Below the pieces are notes generated by a model, which had not been told where the DNA came from, searched no databases, and was given only the letters and a program-made list of their open reading frames with translations. This document shows, in pieces, positions 19,085 to 27,480 of a stretch of DNA of 64,000 nucleotides (positions are counted from its first letter, which is position 1; each line of letters opens with the position of its first letter). The DNA lies in contig CAUYUJ010004335.1 in the NCBI GenBank assembly GCA_963575745.1, positions 333,076 through 397,075 of the forward strand, given 5' to 3'. The position numbers and the translations under genes were made by a program. The DNA is from Prorocentrum cordatum (Eukaryota; Sar; Dinophyceae; Prorocentrales; Prorocentraceae).

Positions 19085-20770
19085 AGGAGACCTCTTGGGA
19101 GCTTTTTGGGTTATTCGTGGGCCCCCCTTGGAGCTTCCTGGGGGCCTCTTGGGGGCCTCTTGGAGGCATCTTGCGGGCCCCCTTGGGCCTCTTGGAGGCC
19201 TTCTTGGCCGTCTCAAGGCGCTCCTGGCCCGTCTGACGCCGCCGGAAGCCGTCTTGGGGGCCTCTCTGGGCCGACTTGGGGCCCTCTAGGGGCGCTTCAG
19301 GGCCATCTTGAAGACTATCTTGGGCGTCACGGAGGCCTCTTGGGCCGTCTTGGGTCCTTTTGGTGGGCCGTCCTGGGAGTCTCTTGGGCCGTCCTGGGGC
19401 CATCTTGGAGGCCTCTTGGGCGATCTTGGGGCAATCTTGGGAGCCTCTTGGGCCGACGAGGGGCCACTTTGAAGCAGATGCCAAAATCTTTCAAACAAGT
19501 GAGGTAAATCAATGACTTTGGCCTCTTCGGGCTGGAGGACCTCTTGGAGGCCTCTTGGGCCGTCTTAGGGGCTTCTTGGGTGCCTCTTGGGCCGTCTTGG
19601 GCCATCTCGAGGCCACACCCACATTGGCCATCTTACAGGCATCTTGGAGGCCATCTTAGCCATCTTTGAGGCCCTCTGAGTACCGTTTTGACCAGGAAGA
19701 CCAAAAGGCGTTGCTAATTTCAGGTGGCCGGCGCGCCAGGCGGAGTTTTAAAAGAACCAACGCTTCCTGGACCTCAGCACACCAGACGCCCTTGTGGCAA
19801 TAACCTCTTGGAGGCATCTTGCGGGCCTCCTTGGGCCTCTTAGGGGCCTTTGGGGGCTTCTCGGGGGCCTCTCTGGCCGTCCTAGGGCATTCCTGGCCCG
19901 TCTGACGCCGTCGGGAGCCGTCGTGGGGGCCTTTCTGGGCCGACTTGGGGCCCTCTTGGGGTGCTCCATGGGCGTCTTGGAGGCCTCTTGGGCCGTCTGG
20001 GGGCCCTCTTGGGGCCGTCTTTGGGGCCTCTTGAGCAGTTCTGGTGCCATCCTGGAGGCCTCTTGGGCGATCTTTGGGTGCTCTTGGGCCGTCTCGGGCC
20101 CTCGGAAGGCCGAAAAGAAGCAAATGCCACAATCCTTCAAAAACCAGAGAAATCAATTTTTTTGACCTCTTCGGGCCTTCCTGGAGGCCCTCTTGGAGGC
20201 ATCTTGGACCGTCTCAGAGGCCTCTTGAGGGCCTTTCGGGCCATCCTGAGCCATCTTAGAGCCATCTTGGGCAGTCTTGGTGGGCTCCTGGTCCGTCTGG
20301 CGCCGTCGGAAGCTGTCTTGGGAACCTCTCTGGGCCGACTGTGGGCCCTCTTGGGATGCTCCAGGGCCGTATTGGAAGCCGTCTTGGGCGTTTTGGAGGC
20401 CTCTTGGGCCGTCTTGGGGCCCTCTTGGGGCCGTCATGGGGGCTTCTTGGGCCGTTTTGGGGCCATCTTGGAGGCCTCTTCGGCGATCTTGGAGCGATCT
20501 TTGGGGGCTCTTGGGCCGTCTCGGGCCGTCGGAAGGCCGAACAGAAGCAACTGCCAGAATCCTTCAAACACATACGGAACATCAATGACTTTGGCCTCTT
20601 CAGGCCTTCCTGGAGGCCTCTTGGGCCGTTTTAGAGGCCTCTTGGGGGCCTCTTGTGCCCTTTTGGGCGGACCTGGAGGCATCTTGGACCCTCTTGGGCC
20701 GTCTTGGAGGCCATAACTGACCATCTCGGGCGCACTTAGAGGCCATCTTGGGCTTTCTTGTAACGGAAAA
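19085..20770 (+). repeat. CTTGGGCCGT-type satellite array, forward orientation (copy 2, largest)
   Basis: About 1.7 kb of 9-13-bp units (CTTGGGCCGT, CTTGGAGGCCT, TTGGGGCCCT) with a longer superstructure. A linker reading GAAGCAAATGCCACAATCC and variants, followed by TTCAAA and AATCAATGACTTTGGCCTC, recurs at about 19470, 20112 and 20534. Spacings of about 640 and 420 bp indicate a degenerate higher-order unit. Peptides from this array are artefacts. Confidence 0.9.
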
Positions 20771-20774
20771 GGCA

Positions 20775-20824
20775 TTGACACACACACACACACACACACG
20801 CACGCACACACACACACACACACA

Positions 20825-20896
<72 letters not shown>

Positions 20897-20908
20897 CACA
20901 CGCACGCA

Positions 20909-20940
<32 letters not shown>

Positions 20941-21052
20941 CACATTCACAACACACACACAACACACAACACACAACACACAACATACAACACACAACAC
21001 ACAACACACACAAGACACACAGCACACACAACACACACAAGACACACAACAC

Positions 21053-21098
<46 letters not shown>

Positions 21099-21355
21099 GC
21101 ATGTATGTATGTATGTGTATGTATGTATGTATGTATGTATGTATGTATGTATGTATGTATGTATGTATGTATGTATGTATGTATGTATGTATGTATGTAT
21201 GTATGTATGTATGTATGTATGTATGTATGTATGTATGTATGTATGTATGTATGTATGTATGTATGTATGTATGTATGTATGTATGTATGTATATATGTAT
21301 ACCTATATATATATATATATGTAGACATATATATATATATATATATGTATATCCC
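20775..21355. repeat. Compound microsatellite (AC, ACGC, ACAAC, TA, ATGT)
   Basis: In order: (AC)n and (ACGC)n to about 20945, ACACAACAC repeats to about 21055, (TA)n to about 21095, nearly perfect (ATGT)n from 21097 to about 21290, then (TA)n interrupted by GTAGACATA to about 21350. The tetranucleotide run is about 190 bp. Confidence 0.95.
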
Positions 21356-21359
21356 GGGG

Positions 21360-21620
21360 GGGGGCAGGTCTGGGCTCTGGAATCTGCGACCTCGACTCTC
21401 CATGGGGGGACCGGGGCTCACTTTCCCTGCGTTTTCACAGGGTTTCCGCGTCCTGGGGCTGTCCTGGCCCCCAGGGGGGCAGGTCTGGGGTTTGGAATCT
21501 GCGACCCAGACTCTCCATGGGGGGACCGGGGCTCACTTCCCCTGTGTTTTACATGGTTTCCGCGTCCTGGGGCTGTCCCGGCCCCCGGGGGGCGGGTCTG
21601 GGGTCCCCGTCCCCGTAGTA
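21360..21620. repeat. ~114-bp tandem duplication
   Basis: GGCAGGTCTGGG followed by GGAATCTGCGACC starts at 21363 and again at 21478; a third start (GGCGGGTCTGGGG) at 21591 is cut short. The unit ends in a GGCCCCCGGGGGG-like run. Confidence 0.9.
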
Positions 21621-21659
21621 AAACGTACATATTCAGCATACTCCTTTGCTTCGTCTTCG

Positions 21660-23860
21660 CAGTGCCCCAGACGCCCCCGAGGAGCCCCAAGACAGCCCAA
21701 GAGAGACCCAAGAGGGCCCAAGACGGCCCAAAAGGGTCGTCCTGTGGGGCTCACAGAACCCCCCGAGACGGCCCAAGAGGCCCCAAAGCCAGCCCAGGAG
21801 GCCCCCAAGACGGCCTCAGGGAGGCCCAAGAGGGCTTCGTTCGAAATCATGTTCCCCGAAGCTTCTCCGGGAACATGATTCCTGGGTTCCCAGGACGCCC
21901 AAAGACAGCCCCCAGAGGCCCCGGACACGCCGAAGATGGCCTCAGGACGGCCGACGACGCCGCCAAAACGCCTCAGGAGCGCCTCCAGAGGCCCCTCCAA
22001 AGGGCCCCAGAAGCCGAAAATCATATATTTTCCCAGAAGCATTATTGCGCTCTCCCATGTTCCGCCTCCCCACGGTCCCAGACCGCGTCAGAGGCCCTTC
22101 AGATCGCTCCAAGACGGCCGAAGAGGCTTCCAAGAAAACCCAGGGACGGCCCAGGAGGCTCCCCAGATAAGTCACGAGGGCCTCGAGAGCGCCCCGAGAG
22201 AGCCCCAAGAGTGACCCAAGAGGGCCCGAAGAGCGCGACATTTCGAGGTCTCCGGCATGAGAGGCTTTTAGGACGCCCCCGGAGGCCATCAAGAAGCTCC
22301 CAAGAAGCTCCGTGAGGCTCCCAAGAGGCCCCCCGGAAGCCCCAATAGGCCCCTAAGGGACCCCCAGGGAAGCCCCCTGCGGGACCCCAAGACACTTCGG
22401 TGAATCGTATTTCCCAGATAGCTTTCCGGGAACATGATTCCTTGGGCTTCCGCCCACCTCACCAACCATGTTTCCAATAGGCTTGCCGACAAGGCCAGAA
22501 GGCGCCCCTCGGTAAGCCCCTAGAGGCCCCCCTCTTAGAGAGCCGAACAAATCATGCTCCCAGAAAGCTTCTCGGGAACATGATTCTCTATCTCGGAGTA
22601 GGCCTGGGGGGGGGGCGGGCCGCTGCCTGTTCCCCCCATCGGTGCCCACCAGGGGTTGCGGGGGGGGGTCCAGAGCTCCCGAGGCGGCCCGAGCCCGCCC
22701 CGAAGGAGGCCACGACAGGCTAAGGGGGTCCCGAGAGGACCCTAGACGGTCTCACGAGGCCCCGAAGACGCCCAACATGCCCTCAAGACAGACGACGAGG
22801 ACTCCAACACGCTTCAGGACGGACTCAAGAGGCTCCCCAAAAGGGCCCTGGAAGGCAAGATTCACACGTTTTCCGAGTGTCTTGGATTTTGGCGTTCTCG
22901 CTTTTCCCGTTTTCCAGCGCTCCCTCACGGCCTCGGAGGACGTTCAGATCGCTCCAAGAAGGTCCACGAGGCCCCGACGAGGGCCCCAAGACGGCCCAGG
23001 ATGCTCCCCAGACAACCCAAGTGTGCCCCAAGATCGCGCCAAGAGAAGGCCCAGAGGGGTCCCGAGGCTGCCCGGGCCCGCCCCGAAGCAGGCCATGACA
23101 GGCTAATGGAGGTCCCGAGAGGGCCCCAGACGGTCCCAAGAGGCCCCGAAGACGCCCAAGCTGCCCTCAAGACGGCCGACGAGGACTCGAACACGCTCCA
23201 GGACGGACTCAAGAGGCTCCCCAAGAGGGCCTTGGGAGGCAAGATTCAGAAATTTTCCGATCGTTTTTGAAGGATTTAGGCGTTCTCGCTTTCCCCGCTT
23301 CCCAGCGCTCCCTCACGGCCTCGCTCGGAGGCCCTTCAGATCGCTCCAAGACGGCCCAGGAGGCTCCCCAGACAACCCAACTGTGCCCCAAGAGAGGGCC
23401 CAGAGGGGACCGCCAACCGATATTTCGAGGTATCTGGCCCTCGAGGCCGCCTGTAGGCCCCCGGAGGCCACCAAGAGGCTCCCACGAAGCCCCGTGGGGG
23501 CCCAAGAGGCCCCCAGGAAGCCCCAAGAGAGCCCCAAGGGACTCCCAGGGAACGCCCAAGAGGCCCCCCCAACACATCCCAAGAAATCATGTCCCCAGAA
23601 AACCTTCCAGGGACATGGTTCATCATGGGCCCGAGAGTTCCCGGAGGCCCCCAAGGGGCACCCAGGGAACGCCCAAGAGACCCCCCAACACACCCCAACA
23701 AACCATGTCCCCAGAAAGCCTTCCGGGGACATGGTTCATCATGGGCCCGCGAGTCTCCGGAGGCTTCGAAGTACCATCATGCTACAGGAGAGCTGTCTGG
23801 GAAGTTGATTGGGAACATGACTGATCGCCTTCTCGCGGCCCTCCGCAGATCGTTTCGCAC
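21660..23860 (-). repeat. CTTGGGCCGT-type satellite array, reverse orientation (copy 3)
   Basis: Reverse-complement units (CCCAAGACGGCCC, CCCAAGAGGCCCC). The inverted linker appears at about 22870-22925 (GGCGTTCTCGCTTTTCCCG) and about 23270-23310 (GGCGTTCTCGCTTTCCCCG). The array also contains the recurrent hairpins described separately. Confidence 0.9.
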
Positions 23861-23956
23861 AAAGTTGCCCCAAGTGCCCTCTTGAATCGACGACGACGAC
23901 GACGAAACGACGAAGACGACGACGACGACGACGACGGCGCGCCCCAATAGGCGACA

Positions 23957-24039
<83 letters not shown>

Positions 24040-24107
24040 CACGCCCCAACAGGCTCCCCAAGACGCCCCAAACCCATGCTCCCAGAAGGCCTTCTGGGAA
24101 CCCGATT
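21846..24107. repeat. Family of ~34-bp hairpins (at least six copies)
   Basis: Inverted repeats lie at 21845-21880, about 22402-22440, 22550-22585, 23585-23620, 23701-23736 and 24071-24107. The first pairs AATCATGTTCCC with GGGAACATGATT. The fifth pairs AACCATGTCCCC with GGGGACATGGTT. The two 12-bp stems differ at two positions, and both changes are matched on the opposite arm. The sixth has an 18-bp perfect core (CCCAGAAGGCCTTCTGGG). Loops resemble one another (GAAGC/CTTC). These sit within or beside the reverse-oriented satellite array. Confidence 0.75.
23885..24045. repeat. (CGA)n trinucleotide repeat
   Basis: Two CGACGACGA blocks separated by GCGCGCCCCAATAGG, and followed by GGCACGCCCCAACAGG, a near copy of the separator. 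Confidence 0.9.
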
Positions 24108-24109
24108 CA

Positions 24110-24272
24110 CACGGCCTCCGCCCCCCTACACAACCATTTTCCTCAAAGGCCTTTCGGAATGCAGATTGGCATGCGTGGACTGTGGTCCACTACCTCAGTG
24201 GAGCAGCAGTGAATTCGTCAAGGCCTTGGGCCTGCTAGAACCTGAGCGCGCGCGAAGCGCGCGCGATGGTAC

Positions 24273-24314
<42 letters not shown>

Positions 24315-24740
24315 CGGCGGTGCCCGGTGCGGAGCGAAGCCCCCCCCGGTAAACTCCATCCGGGGGGGGTTCGAGCTGGCGGCACCGCCGGTGCGAGCCG
24401 GCACGAACCCCCCCGGTAAGCACGAAGCCCCCCCGATATGAACGAAACCCTCCAGAATGCACGATTGGCTCGACTGGACCCCATGGGTGTTCCAAGACGC
24501 CACGCCTCCACAGAGAACCCCCCACCCCACCCGCACCCCCGCCCCACCCCCACCCCCACTCCCACCCCCCCACTCCCACAGGAGGGGGGGTCCAGGTCGA
24601 AGCCCCCCCAGTGCGGGCTGCACGACCCCCCCCGGTAAAGGGACAGAGGGGGGGGGGTTCTGAGCCGTCGGCGGCACCCGATGCGGCCTGCACGAACCCC
24701 CCCGGTAGTACTGGGGGTGGTTTCGAGCCACGAGGCACCG
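24110..24740. repeat. (TA)n tract and C-run repeats
   Basis: (TA)n at about 24272-24308, then repeated GCACGAACCCCCCCGGTA-like motifs at about 24400, 24420, 24608 and 24690, separated by CACCCCCACC runs. No gene seen. Confidence 0.7.
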
Positions 24741-24747
24741 CCGACAG

Positions 24748-24749
24748 GC

Positions 24750-24783
<34 letters not shown>
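24748..24783. repeat. (TA)n tract at the left edge of the YR retroelement
   Basis: TA run ending TATGTATGTAT directly before the first base of repeat A1. A matching (TA)n run lies at the other edge (31620-31662), so the element appears to have inserted into one microsatellite. Confidence 0.85.
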
Positions 24784-24853
24784 CCCCACATTTCAATGTT
24801 TAAGCAAGAAGAAGAGAGGAGGGACGCCGAACCGCAACGTTCGGCTCAAGCGA
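24784..24853 (+). repeat. Split direct repeat A1
   Basis: 70 bp starting CCCCACATTTCAATG and ending GGCTCAAGCGA; identical to 31302-31371. It contains an AAGAAGAAGAGAGGAGGG purine run and a palindrome-like GAACCGCAACGTTCGG. Confidence 0.95.
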
Positions 24854-24869
24854 AAGCCCACGCCTTTCC

Positions 24870-25268
24870 ATGAACCTCCTGGAACAGGGGGTCTTCGAGA
24901 TAGTCCGAGGGCTGGGGATAGGCGCGGCCGTGGGCGCGGCGGGGCACGGGTGCCCAGACTGCGCCTGCCAGTGCCCGACCTGCAGCTGCGCTTTCACCTG
25001 CCCTGCATGCCCCACCGTGCACTGCGGGCCGCACTACTCGTACGGGTGGATCGTGCTGCCCCTGTGCGTGGCTGCGGGCTTCGCGTTCGCCCAGCTGCCC
25101 GGCGCCTGGCGCCTAGGCCGCTCGGCGAGCACTCCGAGTGACCGTGCTGGTGCCGCATCGAGCGCGCGGGCGGCGATCAGGGCGCCCGAGGACGCTGCCC
25201 AGGGGCTGGATCTACAGCGAGAGGCTCAGGAGCAGTTGCGACAGGTGAGAGCTCGTCACTTGCAGTAA
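24870..25268 (+). CDS. ORF1 of the YR retroelement: small Cys-rich membrane protein
   Basis: 132 codons from an ATG 17 bp after repeat A1. Residues about 29-55 hold nine cysteines in short spacing (CPDCACQCPTCSC, CPACPTVHC), followed by one clear membrane span (about 58-76, IVLPLCVAAGFAFAQL) and a polar, helical Arg/Glu/Gln-rich tail. The layout (N-terminal hydrophobic or Cys part, one span, basic tail) recurs in the first ORF of the second YR element at 52008-52358, which argues that it is real and part of this family. Function unknown; metal binding by the cysteines and membrane anchoring are inferences. Confidence 0.6.
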   Translation: MNLLEQGVFEIVRGLGIGAAVGAAGHGCPDCACQCPTCSCAFTCPACPTVHCGPHYSYGWIVLPLCVAAGFAFAQLPGAWRLGRSASTPSDRAGAASSARAAIRAPEDAAQGLDLQREAQEQLRQVRARHLQ

Positions 25269-25278
25269 GGTCGTTCTC

Positions 25279-26619
25279 ATGGCGGTGAACGGCTGAGAGA
25301 TTGCAGGCCTCGCAGAGGGTGACTTCTACCCGGTGCGTTTGCAGGTGCCGGGACCGCCTCTCTGGCACGAACGGCTGTGCGTATACCTTCCTCAGCAGGC
25401 CGGTGCGGTCTGCGCTTGCTATACGCCAGACGGGGACAGCTACGAGGAGGACCTCGGGGCTGGCCGCGACGCCGCAGAGTGGTGTTTCCTGCCAGGCGGT
25501 GCTCAAGGAGGGGCGCCGCCGGCTGGGGCGGGAGGTGCTGGTGCTCGCCTCTACCGCTTCCGCGCCATCCCGCTGGCCGCGGAGCTGGGGCAGGCGCGTG
25601 ACCGAGCTGCTCAGCGGGCTGGCGCCGCCGCGCCGGGGCTGCCACTGGCGCCGAACACGGTCGGCCGTGCTGGCGCACCGCCGGCTGGGGTCGGCATGCC
25701 GGGCGTGGCGCCCGCTGCCGCTGGCGCGGCCGCCGTGGCCGGAGGCGCCGCCGCTGCTGGGGCTCCTGGGGCCCTCGCGCCTGTGCCCGCGGGTGCTGGC
25801 GTCGGAGGCGGGCTCGGGGCACTCGCCGCGGTGCTGGGGCCTGCTGGTGGCGCCGTCGCGCCGGGTGCTGGCCCTGGTGGCGCCCTGGTGGGGGCCGCCC
25901 CTGCGGCGCCGCTCGCCCCAGTCGCCCCCGTGGCGGGCGCCCTGGTGGCCGGCCTGGCGCCTGGCCCAGTGGCGCCGCCCGCGCCGCCGCCAGCTGGAGG
26001 TGGAGCTTTCATGGTCTCCGACCTGAGGGTGCACCCCATCGTGGTCGACACCATGGCGAGGCGACATCGCCCTTTCGCGGAGGCGCTGCCCATGCTGACG
26101 GAGACGCCCTGGGCCGACTGACCGGTCAGAGGCCCTCGTACGTTGAAGTGGGTCTGTCACTTTCTAGCAGGCAACGGCGGCAGTCCCATCGCGCGCCACC
26201 ATCGGTGGAAGACCGACTGCAGGTTGACAAACGAGGGCGGTGTGGAGGAGCACCTGCGAATCTGCACCGCCCTCGAGAACGCCGTGTGCTTCGACCAACT
26301 GAATGTGACCGAAATGGCCAGCTTCGAGCTTCTCGGCAGGAGCTTGCAGATCATCGAGGAGAAGTATCGTGAGAGGACTGCAGGCGCTGCGGACCCCGTG
26401 CGCATGGATCAGCACCTGTACCTGGGGACTGAGCTGGTGCGCGGCAACTGCTCCGTGTGCCCAGCCTTGCAGGCATGGGTCAGCCAGGAACTGGCTCAGG
26501 AGCACGCGATCCTGAAGGAGAGGAGGAAGGCCCGTGAAGAGCGCGCCGCCGCCCAGACTGCCACGAAGGCCAAAGCGAAGGCCAAGGGTGGCAAAGACGG
26601 CGGCGGCGATGATGGTTAG
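25279..26619 (+). CDS. Gag-like ORF of the YR retroelement, interrupted by two TGA codons
   Basis: One register is open from ATG 25279 to 26619 except for TGA at 25294-25296 (codon 6) and TGA at 26119-26121. Between them are PPLWHERLCVYL, then YTPDGDSYEEDLG, a long Ala/Pro/Gly-rich linker and FMVSDLRVHPIVVDT. After the second TGA come CFDQLNVTEMASFELLGRSL and a Lys/Ala-rich basic tail. The counterpart in the second YR element (52352 onward) has the same landmarks (TPDGDEYEED, a CLETAARRI helix, a basic tail). There the position of the second TGA reads Gln within DQPIEGP, against D-stop-PVRGP here. I infer a capsid/RNA-binding protein with two point mutations. Deamination of CGA would explain both, but stop-codon recoding cannot be excluded from sequence. 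Confidence 0.6.
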
Positions 26620-27480
26620 GCAGGCTGCCGGCGGCGAGGACAGGGCCACCCCCGCCGGCCACTTCAGGCCCCCGCCCGGACTACGCCACCCCGGCGCTGC
26701 TTTTCCTGGCGATGCATGCGACTCCTCTTCGGCTGGGCCTCTCCCTGATCCTCGGCAGCGTGACCTGTTCCCGCTGCCGCCGCTGACGCTCCGCTGCGGT
26801 GCAGGAGGGCCCGGGCCTGGGCGCAGCCGCGTCGTTGGCAGGCGGCGCCAGAGGAGTTCCAAGACGACCGATTGGGCGAACAGCTGCATCGACTCCCTCA
26901 ACTCAGCCTATGGGTTTGCGAAGTCGGAGCAGCCGTCATCAGCTGGCAACGCTGGTCAGCGCGCGGCGCTGGCCCACATCGAGTCACAGTTCTTGCAATT
27001 GGGTGGGCCCCCTGCGGACTCACCCGGAGGCGCGGGAGCCCTCGCCGAGCTCTGCGCCGCTGGCGGCCCGTATCACGCGGAGCCCTCCAGCACTCGCCCC
27101 TGCGCCAAGGGAAACGTCTCCCTGCCCGATGGCGCTGGCAAGCCCGTGCCGTTGCTGGATTTGCTCGCCGAGGGTGACCGCAAGTGGCTGGGGTCCTCCT
27201 GTGGCGATCTGCTCAGACCGGAGAGCGAGGCCCTCTCGCTTGTGGCGGAGGCCTGCCCGCGCGGCCCCTACACGGATAGGGGACTGACGGGCAGGCCTTT
27301 CTGTTGCGCTGACTTTTTAAAGGACCTCGCTCAGAGGAACATGATTTCTTTTTGGCGCTCTTGCACAGCTCGCGCCAGGGTGTGCATCTTCTTCGTAGCT
27401 GAGAAATCTGGTGCTTTGCGCATGATCTTCGATACCAGGCAGGTAAACTGTTTTTTCGGGACCCTTTTTCCACGAGACCC
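26534..27480 (+). CDS. N-terminal pol region of the YR retroelement (pre-RT and RT fingers)
   Basis: This frame overlaps the end of gag by about 85 bp in another register. It starts Arg/Pro-rich, then DLFPLPPL, DWANSCIDSLNSAYGF (equivalent to MGNEAVDALNWLAGF of the second element), LLDLLAEGDRKWL and finally the first RT block, VCIFFVAEKSGALRMIFDTR at about 27380-27440. The pattern F-F-V-x-K-x-G-x-L-R-x-I-F-D-x-R is the fingers motif of DIRS-order RTs. At the run of six C at 27478-27483 the family reading passes into the next frame, so a one-base indel has occurred there, in the DNA or in the sequencing. Confidence 0.65.

Noticed and set aside
20600-21878. 273- and 376-codon frames of Cys-Val or His-Thr or Tyr-Met-Cys repeats
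   Set aside because: They are translations of AC, ACGC and ATGT microsatellites.
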